NCBI RefSeq assembly: GCF_030695525.1
Contig: NZ_JAUYSS010000040.1
Coordinates: 1-64,000 of the forward strand
Direction of reading: 5' to 3'
From: Daejeonella sp.
GTDB taxonomy: Bacteria > Bacteroidota > Bacteroidia > Sphingobacteriales > Sphingobacteriaceae
Length of the DNA stretch: 64,000 nucleotides
Part shown: positions 51,913 to 60,965 of the stretch, in pieces
Layout of the letters: the number at the start of each line of letters is the position of its first letter
How positions within the stretch are numbered: position 1 is the first letter of the stretch
Notes under the pieces: generated by a model
Database searches by the model: none
Seen by the model: only the letters and a program-made list of their open reading frames with translations
Told to the model about the DNA's origin: nothing
Program-made: the position numbers and the translations under genes

Positions 51913-53979
51913 TTATGGTTTTTCATCATGCTGAATTGCAGGAAAGATAAGCAGTCGCATGATTAATGAACCAAACACTATCCCCGCAAAAATGACCATC
52001 AATAATACCAGAAAAGGCATGCTGATACAATTTTCACCGGCCCCAAACCAGGGAAATCTATTGTCAATATAGAGCCACATAAAAATGGTAATAATAAAGA
52101 GATTGATGGAAACAATAAGGATTTTGATCAGAAGCTTTTTCCAGCGCCACTTTTCCCCCTTGTCCTTAATCTGATAGATCAGAATAATGATGATTATAAG
52201 TGAGAAGAGTCCGAGAATAATATTGACAATGGTTAACAGAAGTTCATCCGGATGATCATATTGTTCATCACAGGGAAATTGTAATGCATTGTAATATGCT
52301 ACTGAATTAGATTTAATATATCCCCAGATCGATTGATCATTAGCATGCCGCGGTTTAAGAGGAACCAATTCCTTTGAAATAGTGTCTATGCTAATAAATT
52401 TACTGGCTAAGACATCCCATAATTCACCATATCCTTCATCTGCACCTAAATCCCTGATCGCTACCCCTCCAAGTCCGTTTTGAATAATAAATTCGTATTT
52501 CTGTTCCAGAGAGCTTTCATTATCATAATAAATATGTCCGGTTAGGATTCCTTCATCGTCCCGGGTTTCTATTGAAGCATAGGCCTGATCTTTATTATAG
52601 CTTACCGGCGCATATTGATGGTTTAATCGGATTTCCTTGTACGGAATATAATTTTTAAACCTTTCTATTCCGGTTCGGGCATTACGCTCAAATACAGCAC
52701 CATAATAGCTTAGTCCTAAGATGAATTTATAAGGAGGAATTCCAATATTAAGATATCTGGAAACGCTCGACTGAATACTATAATCACTGTCATCGCTAAG
52801 AGGAGCAATCGGACCAGGAAAATTGGTCGGCTTATTACTGAAATCAATAATAAACCGGTCTGTCAGGGTATCCAGAGCAGGGATATCATAGGCATTACTC
52901 TCATCATATACCGGTAAGGTAATGATGACCTGATATTGTTTGGTTTTTAAACGGTAAGCTTTTGATAAATCACTGACAAAATCCACAAAATATGGACGAA
53001 GCGTTTTATTAAGTCCTGTAAATGCGATATTAATTCCTTCGGCATCGCGCTGCTCCAGAAGATCTAAGGTATTATTGATCAGGTTTTTTCTGGCTGTTTC
53101 GTTGGTTAGAAATTTTGCAGTTTCAAGTGAGTTTTTATTGCCTACTGTTAAAATGACCTTTGCACCGGCTTCTTTTACATTATTAATAATTGATGCATCC
53201 CTCCAGCGGTTAAAATTTTTGGATAAACCGGTAGCCGGGTCTATTTCATAATAATCATACAGCAATGAGCTAAGTGTACTTAAATTGTACTTTCCAGGGC
53301 TGTTCCTTATATCAAAAGGATAAATTCCTAATACTTCAGCTCTATGACCTAGTTTTAACCGGTATCTGATTACCGTACTGTCATTGATAGTATCGAGAAA
53401 TGCACTTTTGCTTGCATAAACATCACGCATTAATTTTAATTGTTCCTGCCTGTCTTTTTTCTTTTCCTGTTCTTCCTTATTATCAGTTAATATTGGGATC
53501 AGGCGGTCTACAAGATCATTGATGTATTTATCATTGGGATCAGGTTCCTTTATTAATTTGAAAGGTTTATTTCCGCTTGGGATTGATTCAGGCTGTTCTG
53601 AGACTGTGGGATTTTCAGGAATTTTGAGCTGTTTTATCAGATCCAATAAAGTTTGAAATTGTTCTTTATTAGCTTCAGCGAGTTCCAGTTTGAAATCTTC
53701 CAGGTGCTTTACTGTTACAAGTGAGGTATCTGTTTTTATTATTTTTTCAATAAGGACCATTACCCGCTGCTGCTCCTTAGTAATGGCATTTTTTTTGAAT
53801 TTCAGGGCATCCAGAAGTAATTTGAGCGGGTTTGATTTTGGTTTTTCGGCTTTGGCAGTATCCTGAAATGTGCTATATTCTTTATGAGAAAGACTGTTTC
53901 TATCGTTTTTCGCCCTTGAGTACGAGGAGGTTAACGATAAAGTTATAAGGAATATAAGGCAAACCAGGGATCTAAGCAT
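51913..53979 (-). CDS. Membrane-anchored GH18-like protein, probably catalytically inactive
   Basis: This 688-aa protein has a signal peptide (1-22), a charged helical linker (about 50-200) and a GH18 chitinase-like barrel (about 205-560). Supporting segments are AGAKVILTVGNKNS, YQVIITLPVYDES and YKFILGLSYYGAVFERN, plus the chitinase-insertion-like region. The barrel ends GLGGVAIRDLGADEGYGELW. Three transmembrane helices follow (about 585-680). The catalytic DGxDxDxE motif reads EGINIAFT (314-321): the acid/base Glu is Thr and the third Asp is Ala. It may bind glycan without cutting it. It is divergent from the eCIS operon, 181 bp away. Confidence 0.75.
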   Translation of the reverse strand: MLRSLVCLIFLITLSLTSSYSRAKNDRNSLSHKEYSTFQDTAKAEKPKSNPLKLLLDALKFKKNAITKEQQRVMVLIEKIIKTDTSLVTVKHLEDFKLELAEANKEQFQTLLDLIKQLKIPENPTVSEQPESIPSGNKPFKLIKEPDPNDKYINDLVDRLIPILTDNKEEQEKKKDRQEQLKLMRDVYASKSAFLDTINDSTVIRYRLKLGHRAEVLGIYPFDIRNSPGKYNLSTLSSLLYDYYEIDPATGLSKNFNRWRDASIINNVKEAGAKVILTVGNKNSLETAKFLTNETARKNLINNTLDLLEQRDAEGINIAFTGLNKTLRPYFVDFVSDLSKAYRLKTKQYQVIITLPVYDESNAYDIPALDTLTDRFIIDFSNKPTNFPGPIAPLSDDSDYSIQSSVSRYLNIGIPPYKFILGLSYYGAVFERNARTGIERFKNYIPYKEIRLNHQYAPVSYNKDQAYASIETRDDEGILTGHIYYDNESSLEQKYEFIIQNGLGGVAIRDLGADEGYGELWDVLASKFISIDTISKELVPLKPRHANDQSIWGYIKSNSVAYYNALQFPCDEQYDHPDELLLTIVNIILGLFSLIIIIILIYQIKDKGEKWRWKKLLIKILIVSINLFIITIFMWLYIDNRFPWFGAGENCISMPFLVLLMVIFAGIVFGSLIMRLLIFPAIQHDEKP

Positions 53980-54160
53980 TTTTGTTCTTCAAAGGATACA
54001 GGTAAAGATGAATAAAAAAAATATTTTTTTTAAAATTCAATTTATTTTCTTAATGTTACAATAAATATCTCTTTACGTGTGAATATAAAATGAATAATTT
54101 TATTGAAGCATTGTAAATTGTTTGGAATTAATCTGGTGTTGGTTTAGGATATTTAACAAA

Positions 54161-54739
54161 ATGATTTACGAGGCATTGTCATGTCTGGTTGATGAAATTA
54201 ATGAACATTTCAGAATCAGGCTAAAAGTTTCAGAAGATAAGGTCAGCTTATCAGCCATTGTAAATCAGGATGGTACCATTGCCATCCAAGGCGAAAATAA
54301 AATCCTCCTGACCCTTATTAATATCGAAAAAGAAACTGTAGGAATGAATAATTCCGCATTTTCAGGTTCTTCGCTCGGTATTAATAAGTCACCTGTATTA
54401 ACCATTAACCTTTATGTACTTTTTTCGGCTTATTTCAGCAATGGAAATTATCCGGAATCATTAAGGTTTATCTCTTTTATTATCGCTTTTTTTCAACAGA
54501 AAAGCGCTTTTACCAGGGTCAATACTCCCCGTTTAGACCCGGAGATAGAGAAGTTAGTATTTGAAATGGCAAGCATAAGTCCCGAGCAATTAAACAATGT
54601 CTGGGGAAGTCTGGGAGCCAAATATATGCCGTCAGTAATTTATAAGGTGAGAATGCTGACTTACAATAATAACATTATAAGGGAGATCAGACCAGTAGTG
54701 TCGGGTGTGGAGAGCGATAACAATATTGCTAATTCATAA
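54161..54739 (+). CDS. eCIS cap/terminator protein (Pvc16-type, DUF4255)
   Basis: This 192-aa protein matches DUF4255 (Pvc16_N): MIYEALSCLVDEINEHFRIRL at the start, ILLTLINIEKETVGMNN, LTINLYVLFSAYF and a C-terminal KYMPSVIYKVRML. Pvc16/Afp16-type proteins cap the distal end of the contractile sheath and control tail length. The ATG at 54161 is chosen over a TTG 39 bases upstream. It is the first gene of the eCIS operon and is 2 bp from the next gene. Confidence 0.85.
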   Translation: MIYEALSCLVDEINEHFRIRLKVSEDKVSLSAIVNQDGTIAIQGENKILLTLINIEKETVGMNNSAFSGSSLGINKSPVLTINLYVLFSAYFSNGNYPESLRFISFIIAFFQQKSAFTRVNTPRLDPEIEKLVFEMASISPEQLNNVWGSLGAKYMPSVIYKVRMLTYNNNIIREIRPVVSGVESDNNIANS

Positions 54740-54741
54740 CA

Positions 54742-55578
54742 ATGAGATATGCCTACGAGGTATTGGTAAACGTTTCGTTTAACCATACTTATTTTTCAAG
54801 CAAGGTATTTGCGGGACTGGCTTTTACGCCATCTTCATCAACACAGCTATTATTTTTAAATAACGGCTTGCTGTTTAAACCTTATCCGGGTGGTTTTCGC
54901 ATTGTATTTGATACCAACTTCAATAACAGCAGCAGGAGCAGGGAAGATCTGATTTCTGATTTGCCGGATTGCAGATTCACAGCCACGCTGAGTGATACAA
55001 ATTTTTATAATTATACTTCAATTGAAGGTTCAGACATTGGCAAAAAAATATTTCATTTTTCCAATGCTGAAGCAAATGAATCATTGCTGAAAACCTCAAT
55101 ACATTCGGGTGATTTTGTTTCAGAAAGCGACCTTAAGGCGCTAACTGAAATTGATGAACCATTTTTTGTTAAGCCTTTCGCCATTCTTGATCTCAGGATT
55201 GCTCAGGGTCTTCCTGAGAGTTATTCCCTGAATTTTAAAGCCAAAGAAACAATCTGGAGATATGTTCTGATGAGTGAAGATTTGCAATCCCTCAATAATC
55301 CTGCAATAATTGATAATAACGGTACTGAACCATTTGATGGCCCCGAATTATTGAAATTCAGCGGGATAGAAGGTCTGGCTTTCAAATCTAAACAAGCCAT
55401 CAGTTTTTCAGAAAGAAGTAGTCAAAATTTTCAACTGGTTGAGAATTATGATGCCGAAACAGGAAGATATAAAGTGGTAATGCGTGCATTGCCAAAAGCA
55501 AACCCAGAAATGATCAGTTTGATTAAGAGCGACAATCCAATAGAAAACAACAATTATTCAGAAATATTTATTAACTAA
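54742..55578 (+). CDS. eCIS-associated protein of unknown function
   Basis: This 278-aa protein has no signal peptide or membrane segment. It begins MRYAYEVLVNVSFNHTYFSS and is predicted to be mainly beta-strand. Between the cap and sheath genes it sits where Bacteroidota eCIS operons often carry an uncharacterised gene. I recognise no motif. Position suggests a structural or assembly role, such as a cap adaptor. Translation is tightly coupled (2-bp gap before, 13 bp after). Confidence 0.7.
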   Translation: MRYAYEVLVNVSFNHTYFSSKVFAGLAFTPSSSTQLLFLNNGLLFKPYPGGFRIVFDTNFNNSSRSREDLISDLPDCRFTATLSDTNFYNYTSIEGSDIGKKIFHFSNAEANESLLKTSIHSGDFVSESDLKALTEIDEPFFVKPFAILDLRIAQGLPESYSLNFKAKETIWRYVLMSEDLQSLNNPAIIDNNGTEPFDGPELLKFSGIEGLAFKSKQAISFSERSSQNFQLVENYDAETGRYKVVMRALPKANPEMISLIKSDNPIENNNYSEIFIN

Positions 55579-55591
55579 ACTAAATTAAAAA

Positions 55592-57079
55592 ATGGCATCA
55601 ACATTAATGACACCAGGAGTCTACCTGGAAGAAAAGAACGCCTTCCCAAGTTCGGCAGTTGCTGTGGAAACAGCTGTGCCTGCTTTCATTGGCTACACAT
55701 CAATGGCAGAGCGGAACGGGAAATCGTTGGTAGGAAAACCTACCCGGATTACTTCATTTGCCGAGTACATCGAATGTTTCGGCGAAGGGTTCAAATCTAA
55801 GTTCACGATTGTGGATTCACAAATTGGGGATGATGAATCATTTATGCTCGAAAGGGCTCCTAAAAAGGTTGCATTTAAGGATGGAAACATCGCTTATATG
55901 TTCAACAGTATTCGTTTGTTTTATGCAAACGGTGGTGGCCCTTGCTATATCCTTTCTGTAGGTATTTACGGCGGAGCAGAATCCCTGGAGATTAAACCCG
56001 GTGATTTTGAAGTTCTGGACATTTTGGAAAAGGAATTTGAGCCAACCCTGGTCGTAATCCCTGATGCCATTGCTCTGGGTGCTGAATGCTATGGAATTTA
56101 CCAAAAGGTACTGGCACATTGTGCTAAAATGCAAAGCCGTTTTGCAATTTTTGATGTAGTGAAACAAGAGCCTACAGATGAAACAGCAGTTGTGATCAAT
56201 GATTTCCGTGAAGCTATTGGTATCAACTTCCTGAATTATGGTGCAGCTTATTACCCTTGGCTGAATACCTCTATCGTTCAGAACGATGAAATAGATTTTG
56301 AAAATGTTGATGGTGATCTTTCTGCCTTACTGCCTGAAGCCGATGCAAAAAACATCTATGCGAAATATAATGAAGATAGTGCTAAGTTAGAGGCAGGTTC
56401 AGCTGATTTGCTTACTGCCAAGAAACACCTGCATCAGGGTTTAAAAGCTGTTAGTCCTACCTATACTAACATTCTTACTGAAATTCGTACCAAGCTGAAT
56501 CAGCTTCCTCCAAGCGGAGCGATGGCAGGTATATATACCCAGGTTGATAACAGCAGGGGAGTATGGAAAGCACCGGCCAATGTTTCTGTGAGCATGGTTA
56601 ATGCGCCGGCAGTGAACATTTCAAGTGAAGGTCAGCAAAGTCTTAATGTAGATGTAATGGCCGGAAAATCAATTAACGTTATCCGTTCTTTCCCTGGAAT
56701 TGGTTGTCTTGTTTGGGGCGGTCGTACATTGGATGGAAACAGTCAGGATTGGAGATATATCAATGTGAGAAGGACTTTGATCATGATTGAGCAATCAATT
56801 AAATTAGCTGCCAGGGCTTATGTATTTGAGCCTAATGATTCAAATACCTGGGTAACTGTCAAAAGTATGATTGATAACTTCCTGATTAATCTCTGGAAAC
56901 AAGGAGCTCTTGCAGGTGCAGCACCTGAAGTAGCTTTTGATGTACAGATAGGTCTGGGATCTACAATGACACCAACTGATATACTTGATGGAAAAATGTT
57001 GATTACAGTAAAAGTTGCATTGGTTCGCCCTGCTGAATTTATCGTAATTACGTTCCAGCAACAAATGCAACAATCATAA
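55592..57079 (+). CDS. eCIS contractile sheath protein (Pvc2-like)
   Basis: This 495-aa protein has the tail-sheath N-terminal motif MTPGVYLEEKNAFPSSAVAVETAVPAFIGYT (about residues 6-36). The C-terminal phage_sheath_1C domain includes NVIRSFPGIGCLVWGGRTLDG, WRYINVRRTLIMIEQSIKLAARAYVFEPND and a terminal strand segment VKVALVRPAEFIVITFQQQM. It polymerises around the tube and contracts on firing. It is the only sheath gene seen; Pvc and Afp have three, but many Bacteroidota and AlgoCIS loci have fewer. Confidence 0.93.
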   Translation: MASTLMTPGVYLEEKNAFPSSAVAVETAVPAFIGYTSMAERNGKSLVGKPTRITSFAEYIECFGEGFKSKFTIVDSQIGDDESFMLERAPKKVAFKDGNIAYMFNSIRLFYANGGGPCYILSVGIYGGAESLEIKPGDFEVLDILEKEFEPTLVVIPDAIALGAECYGIYQKVLAHCAKMQSRFAIFDVVKQEPTDETAVVINDFREAIGINFLNYGAAYYPWLNTSIVQNDEIDFENVDGDLSALLPEADAKNIYAKYNEDSAKLEAGSADLLTAKKHLHQGLKAVSPTYTNILTEIRTKLNQLPPSGAMAGIYTQVDNSRGVWKAPANVSVSMVNAPAVNISSEGQQSLNVDVMAGKSINVIRSFPGIGCLVWGGRTLDGNSQDWRYINVRRTLIMIEQSIKLAARAYVFEPNDSNTWVTVKSMIDNFLINLWKQGALAGAAPEVAFDVQIGLGSTMTPTDILDGKMLITVKVALVRPAEFIVITFQQQMQQS

Positions 57080-57121
57080 TCAATTAATTAAACTTATTAT
57101 TTACATTTAAATATTACAATT

Positions 57122-57574
57122 ATGGCAGAAGATGGTTTAGCACAATCAACGGCAACCTGGCCGTTAGTTAAGTTCTCATTTCAAGTGAAATGGGACGATG
57201 CAGAGCTTATATTTCAGGAAGTAACCGGTTTATCTTCAGAAACTCAGGTTATTGAGTATCGCGGAGGAAACAGTAAAGTATATTCAACTGTTAAAATGCC
57301 CGGCATTAAGAAGTTTGGTAATATTACTCTCAAAAAGGGTATATTTAAGGGTGATAAAGCACTTTGGGATAAGTATAACCTGATCAAGATGAACACGATC
57401 AAGCGTTCAACTATTCTTATCAGTTTACTTGATGAAGGTAATGAGGTTGCAATGAGCTGGACATTATTAAACGCATTTCCATGTAAAATGACCGTTTCGG
57501 ATATGAAATCCGATGCGAATGAAATCGCGGTAGAGACAATGGAACTGGCTCACGAAGGCCTATCAATAAAATAA
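57122..57574 (+). CDS. eCIS inner tube protein 1 (gp19-like)
   Basis: This 150-aa protein matches the phage_T4_gp19/Pvc1-type tube: WPLVKFSFQVKWDDAELIFQEVTGLSSETQVIEYRGG at the N-terminus, MPGIKKFGNITLKKGIFKGDKALW and a C-terminal EIAVETMELAHEGLSIK. It stacks as hexamers to form the inner tube. A 42-bp gap separates it from the sheath gene, the largest early gap in the operon. The second, divergent tube paralogue follows after 9 bp. Confidence 0.92.
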   Translation: MAEDGLAQSTATWPLVKFSFQVKWDDAELIFQEVTGLSSETQVIEYRGGNSKVYSTVKMPGIKKFGNITLKKGIFKGDKALWDKYNLIKMNTIKRSTILISLLDEGNEVAMSWTLLNAFPCKMTVSDMKSDANEIAVETMELAHEGLSIK

Positions 57575-57583
57575 TAATAATTA

Positions 57584-58033
57584 ATGGGAACTACTGATCA
57601 ATATTACCCACCTGTCGGATTTAGTTTTAAAGTAAATGTTGAAGGGATAACGGGAGTAAATGAAGGTAGTTTTCAGGAAGTTAGCGGGCTAAGTGTAAAA
57701 ATAGCTCCAAAAAATGTGGAAGAGGGTGGGGAAAATCGGTTTGTGCACCGTTTCCCCACCCCTCCTAATTATGAGAACCTCATTCTCAAAAGAGGTATGC
57801 TCATTGGCTCCCCGCTCATAACATGGGCAAGAAATAGCTTCGAATTATTTACTTTTACGCCTAAAATTGTTAATCTTAACCTTCTCGATCAGACGGGTGC
57901 ACCAATTTCCACCTGGAGGTTCGTTAATGCATATCCTGTAGCAATGAAAATTTCAGATTTTAAAGCTCAGGAAAACACATTGGTTGTTGAAACCATGGAG
58001 TTATGTTTTGATTATTTTACAAAAGTAAATTAA
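57584..58033 (+). CDS. eCIS inner tube protein 2 (gp19-like, baseplate-proximal type)
   Basis: This 149-aa paralogue of tube 1 carries YYPPVGFSFKVNVEGITGVNEGSFQEVSGLSVKI, NRFVHRFPTPPNYENLILKRGML and TLVVETMELCFDYF. Its position after the main tube matches Pvc5/Afp5-type initiator tubes that contact the LysM/spike end. It differs strongly from tube 1 except in the core motifs, so the two are probably not interchangeable. Next comes the small DUF5908 gene after 1 bp. Confidence 0.9.
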   Translation: MGTTDQYYPPVGFSFKVNVEGITGVNEGSFQEVSGLSVKIAPKNVEEGGENRFVHRFPTPPNYENLILKRGMLIGSPLITWARNSFELFTFTPKIVNLNLLDQTGAPISTWRFVNAYPVAMKISDFKAQENTLVVETMELCFDYFTKVN

Positions 58034-58034
58034 G

Positions 58035-58202
58035 ATGCCTATAGAAATCAGAGAATTAGTAATTAAAGTATCAGTCGACCAGAATAACAAAAGGTCCAAT
58101 TCCGGAATTGATCCCAGGGAATTAGCGGCCCTTAAAAGCAAGATCGTAAAAGAGTGTATGGAAACCATTCGCCTTCGAATGAAAAATACATCCGAGCGCT
58201 GA
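58035..58202 (+). CDS. Small eCIS protein, DUF5908 family
   Basis: This 55-aa protein starts MPIEIRELVIKVSVD, the diagnostic N-terminus of DUF5908. The C-terminal half is a charged helix (ELAALKSKIVKECMETIRLRM). DUF5908 proteins occur in Bacteroidota eCIS and tailocin-like operons between tube and LysM genes. The function is unknown; they may be an assembly chaperone or a baseplate fitting. It is tightly packed: one base after the second tube stop, and its stop is one base before the LysM gene. Confidence 0.8.
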   Translation: MPIEIRELVIKVSVDQNNKRSNSGIDPRELAALKSKIVKECMETIRLRMKNTSER

Positions 58203-58203
58203 T

Positions 58204-58872
58204 ATGCAGAATCTGGTTAAATTAAAAATACTTGGATTTAAAGATCCTTCCTGTAAAGGAGTGGAGTCGGACTCTATTGTGGCATTCATAAACCCCTCTG
58301 CTTATGAACGCTCTTTAACGGTTGATTATACCCAGGATCAGACCATTGGTTCAAGTGCAAGCACCCAGAGCTTTAAAAGCATGGGACAGAGTGATTTGAA
58401 ATTAACATTTTTTGTGGATGGAACAGGTGTGGTCAAACTACCTGCCGGATTCAGAGATGTAGACCAATACATCAAAAAGTTTACCGACCTGGTCACCAAA
58501 TATCAGGGAGAAATACACCGCCCTTATTACTTGCTTATCCTATGGGGTACATTGAAATTCACGGGTGTATGTTCAAAGATTGATATTAAATACAGCCTAT
58601 TTAGTCCCGATGGAAAGGCATTAAGGGCAAGCATAGACATTACAATTACCCAGAGTAAAGATTATAAAACTAAAACTCAGGAAGGGGCTAATTCTTCACC
58701 TGATTTGACTCATTTAAGAACTGTCAATGCCGGGGATACACTTCCCCTGATGGCTTATCGCATTTATGGCGATAGTTCTTATTACGTCGAGGTTGCCAGA
58801 GCCAATGGTCTGAATAGTTTTCAGGATATTAAACCCGGTGATCAGATATATTTTCCACCAATAAAAAAATAA
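58204..58872 (+). CDS. eCIS tube/baseplate adaptor with LysM domain (Pvc7-like)
   Basis: This 222-aa protein has a tube-protein-like N-terminal domain (about 1-160: LVKLKILGFKDPSCKGV, FINPSAYERSLTVDYTQDQTIGSS, DLKLTFFVDGTGVV, YYLLILWGTLKFTGVC). The C-terminal LysM motif (about 168-222) is VNAGDTLPLMAYRIYGDSSYYVEVARANGLNSFQDIKPGDQIYFPP. In PVC/Afp the equivalent protein (Pvc7) links the tube to the spike and baseplate. The stop is followed directly by the spike gene. Confidence 0.9.
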   Translation: MQNLVKLKILGFKDPSCKGVESDSIVAFINPSAYERSLTVDYTQDQTIGSSASTQSFKSMGQSDLKLTFFVDGTGVVKLPAGFRDVDQYIKKFTDLVTKYQGEIHRPYYLLILWGTLKFTGVCSKIDIKYSLFSPDGKALRASIDITITQSKDYKTKTQEGANSSPDLTHLRTVNAGDTLPLMAYRIYGDSSYYVEVARANGLNSFQDIKPGDQIYFPPIKK

Positions 58873-58874
58873 CT

Positions 58875-60662
58875 ATGGCAATCCCTTCACCGGAAAAAAC
58901 AGCTGGTCAGACCCTTACCTGCAGCATTACTGTGAACGGTACTGCATTGAATGATACCTATCCGATAGTATCGATCAGTACAATTTATGAGATAAATAAG
59001 ATTCCATGCGCCGAAGTGGTACTGATTGACGGTGCGGTTGAAAAAGGAGATTTTGCAATTTCGGAAACATCCACCCTTATTCCAGGCAGTGAAATTTCGA
59101 TAAGTGCGGGCTACGATTCAGTGAATGAACTGATCTTTAAAGGGGTTATTGTCAGGCATGCGATCAAAATCAGCAGTGACAGCAGTAGTAACCTGATTAT
59201 TACCTGTAAACACAAGGCCGTGCAAATGACCTATAACCGGAATGATTCTATCTTTTCTAAAATGAAAGATTCAGATATTATCACTTCAATAATTAATACC
59301 TATAGTTTAACAGCAACTGTTGATGCATCAACAGTTGTGAATGATGTGATTTATCAGAAATCGGCTACCGACTGGGATTTTATTCTTTCCAGGGCAGAGT
59401 TTTGTGGTTTTATATTAAGTTATGATTTGGAGACGGTTAAAATAGGAAAACCTGTTTTGGATTCCACTCCTGTACTTTTATTGACTTTCGGTCAATCCAT
59501 TATTTCGCTTGATGCAGAACTGGATGCCGAAAAACAAGCCGAAAGTATTGAAGCCGTAGGCTGGAGTCTTACAAATCATACAACAACGGTTTCTGCTGCA
59601 TCAGAGCCAAGTATGAATGATCAAGGCAATATATCCGCCAAAAAATTATCGGGTGTTTTAAGCCAGAAAAAACTAACCTTAAATTCAGGTACACCCCTGG
59701 ATGCTGCTAACCTCAAGGTTTGGGCAGATTCAAAGCTTTTACGAATGCGTCTGTCTGCCCTGAAGGGTTCCACTACATTTCAGGGAAGTGCAAAAGCAGT
59801 ACCCGGAAAGATGATTCAGCTTGCAGGCCTTGGTGACCGTTTTAACGGAGATGCATTTATTTCTGCTGTTGAACATACCATTGATGATGGTTCATGGATT
59901 ACCAGGGTGGAGTTTGGTCTTGATTCTAAACCTGTCTCAGAACTTCCTCAATTTTCGTATGCACCTTCTTTAGGGCAGTTTCCGGCAATTCATGGAATTC
60001 AGATTGGAATGGTTAAGAAATTAGACCAGGATCCACAGAGCCAGTTTCGCATAATGGTTACTATTCCGGGATTGGCAGACACCGAGGCGCTTTGGGCAAG
60101 AATGGCTCATCTTTACGCTAGCAATACCTCAGGTTTTTATTTTCTTCCGGAAATCGGAGATGAGGTAATTCTTGGTTTTATTGATGGAGATCCATCTCAT
60201 CCGGTGATTCTGGGATCACTCTACAGCAGCAAAATTCCGGCAGCTTTTGCCATTGAGGCAAAGAATAATACCAAAGCCATTACCACCAGAACTAAGATGG
60301 AAATTAATTTTGATGAGGAGAAAAAGATCATTAAGATTTTTACTCCCGGCGGAAATAGTATTACATTAGATGATCAGGGTAAAGGAATTACGGTAAAAGA
60401 CCAGAATAATAATACACTAAAGTTGAACTCATCGGGTATTGAAATGGAGAGTCCTAAAAATATAGTAATTAAAGCTAGCGGTAATATTACGCTGGATGCC
60501 ACCGGAAAATTAGCCCTGAACTCAAAAGGGGATGTGGCCGTAGAAGGGTTAAATATAACTAATACTGCTCAGGTTGGCTTTACTGCCAAAGGTAATGCCT
60601 CTGCCGAGATATCTGCAGCAGGTCAGACAGTTGTAAAAGGTGCAATGGTTATGATAAATTAA
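58875..60662 (+). CDS. eCIS spike protein, VgrG-like (Pvc8-like)
   Basis: This 595-aa protein has a gp27-like N-terminal part (about 1-360: YPIVSISTIYEINKIPCAEVVLIDGAVEKGDF, FKGVIVRHAIKI). A gp5 OB-fold (about 370-460) is IGMVKKLDQDPQSQFRIMVTIPG and FYFLPEIGDEVILGFIDGDPSHPVILGSLYSS. The C-terminal beta-helical spike (about 475-595) has ITLDDQGKGITVKDQNNN and DATGKLALNSKGDVAVEG. It forms the puncturing trimer tipped by the PAAR protein encoded next. No extra C-terminal effector domain is visible. Confidence 0.93.
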   Translation: MAIPSPEKTAGQTLTCSITVNGTALNDTYPIVSISTIYEINKIPCAEVVLIDGAVEKGDFAISETSTLIPGSEISISAGYDSVNELIFKGVIVRHAIKISSDSSSNLIITCKHKAVQMTYNRNDSIFSKMKDSDIITSIINTYSLTATVDASTVVNDVIYQKSATDWDFILSRAEFCGFILSYDLETVKIGKPVLDSTPVLLLTFGQSIISLDAELDAEKQAESIEAVGWSLTNHTTTVSAASEPSMNDQGNISAKKLSGVLSQKKLTLNSGTPLDAANLKVWADSKLLRMRLSALKGSTTFQGSAKAVPGKMIQLAGLGDRFNGDAFISAVEHTIDDGSWITRVEFGLDSKPVSELPQFSYAPSLGQFPAIHGIQIGMVKKLDQDPQSQFRIMVTIPGLADTEALWARMAHLYASNTSGFYFLPEIGDEVILGFIDGDPSHPVILGSLYSSKIPAAFAIEAKNNTKAITTRTKMEINFDEEKKIIKIFTPGGNSITLDDQGKGITVKDQNNNTLKLNSSGIEMESPKNIVIKASGNITLDATGKLALNSKGDVAVEGLNITNTAQVGFTAKGNASAEISAAGQTVVKGAMVMIN

Positions 60663-60663
60663 T

Positions 60664-60963
60664 ATGCCTCCAGCAGCAAGATTAACAGATATGCATACCT
60701 GTCCGATGCTTACGCCCGGATTACCTCCAATTCCTCATGTTGGAGGACCTGTTATAGGGCCGGGTGTCCCGACAGTATTGATCGGTAAGATGCCGGCAGC
60801 CGTAATGGGAGATAATTGTGTTTGTGTTGGACCACCGGATGCTATAGTAAAAGGCTCTGCAACAGTAATGATCGGAAAAAAGCCTGCCGCCAGAATGGGT
60901 GATACCACCGCCCATGGGGGTACAATTGTTTTGGGTTGTCCAACAGTAATGATTGGGGGATAA
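60664..60963 (+). CDS. eCIS PAAR-domain spike tip (Pvc10-like)
   Basis: This 99-aa protein is almost entirely one PAAR domain: PPAARLTDMHTCPMLTPGLP, HVGGPV, GPGVPTVLIGKMPAAVMGD and RMGDTTAHGGTIVLGCPTVMIGG. The conserved histidines and a cysteine typically bind zinc at the tip. It sits on the VgrG-like spike (1-bp gap). No fused toxin is present, so cargo would be carried in the tube or encoded elsewhere. Confidence 0.93.
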   Translation: MPPAARLTDMHTCPMLTPGLPPIPHVGGPVIGPGVPTVLIGKMPAAVMGDNCVCVGPPDAIVKGSATVMIGKKPAARMGDTTAHGGTIVLGCPTVMIGG

Positions 60964-60965
60964 AT

